This document shows positions 22,164-22,165 of a stretch of 22,165 bases of DNA, one piece after another. The notes under the pieces were generated by a model, which was given only the letters and a program-made list of their open reading frames with translations, searched no databases and had not been told where the DNA came from. This DNA comes from Candidatus Bathyarchaeota archaeon (lineage in GTDB: Archaea; Thermoproteota; Bathyarchaeia; Bathyarchaeales; Bathycorpusculaceae). The stretch spans positions 1-22,165 of the forward strand of contig JAGTQT010000020.1 in assembly GCA_018396615.1 (NCBI GenBank), given 5' to 3'. The translations under genes and the position numbers were made by a program. Numbering within the stretch: position 1 is the stretch's first letter; every line of letters starts with the position of its first letter.

Positions 22164-22165
22164 GA

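Noticed and set aside
1..22165. CRISPR arrays, insertion sequences, integrase or att sites
   Set aside because: No regularly spaced repeats, transposase frames or tRNA-end duplications were seen, including around tRNA-Pro.

Overview
The window is archaeal and most likely comes from a Bathyarchaeia-like (TACK) genome. The evidence is ribosomal protein L14e next to a Cbf5 gene with a bulge-helix-bulge intron, a short archaeal adenylosuccinate synthetase, Zn-binding PyrI, TATA (box A) promoters with short or absent leaders, frequent TTG/GTG starts behind GGAGG-type ribosome sites, a PEF-type surface anchor, and a tRNA gene without encoded CCA. The exact lineage is inference.

Layout. 1-3183: a minus-strand rpl14e-cbf5 operon (cbf5 runs off the left edge), an M20 metallopeptidase with an in-frame stop near its start, and a plus-strand MJ0936-type phosphoesterase. 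3339-6674: a 45-residue zinc-finger protein and an LSm-like small protein, purA, a surface protein on the minus strand, and a membrane-anchored HtrA protease. 6784-13128: a thirteen-gene arsenic-type island. 13139-13821: a frameshifted conserved hypothetical gene and tRNA-Pro(CGG). 13911-17704: a winged-helix/ATP-cone/NrdD-like fusion, then pyrB and pyrI facing away from each other. 17829-22125: small membrane or surface proteins, a DUF457 membrane protein, a flippase and a DUF1616 protein.

The arsenic island is built around a palindromic divergent promoter at 8521-8536. Leftwards run a thioredoxin-like protein, an ArsP-type permease and a ferredoxin/zinc-ribbon protein. Rightwards run an ArsR, two more thioredoxin-like proteins, a ferredoxin, a DUF169 protein and a protein with a corrinoid/CODH-type Fe-S domain. 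A second ArsR follows, then a universal stress protein with an ACR3 arsenite exporter. No ArsC, ArsA or ArsM is present. The cysteine- and Fe-S-rich middle genes could form an unusual electron or thiol relay serving metalloid export; that is inference.

The two strongest single observations are (i) a 19-nt intron splitting the catalytic Asp codon of cbf5, with a perfect BHB fold, and (ii) a 736-residue NrdD-derived protein that has gained a DNA-binding domain and lost its glycyl-radical motif, which suggests a nucleotide-sensing regulator rather than an enzyme. Three genes (M20 peptidase, 13139-13467, DUF457) each carry a one-base lesion near the start or mid-gene. These may be real decay or draft-assembly errors.
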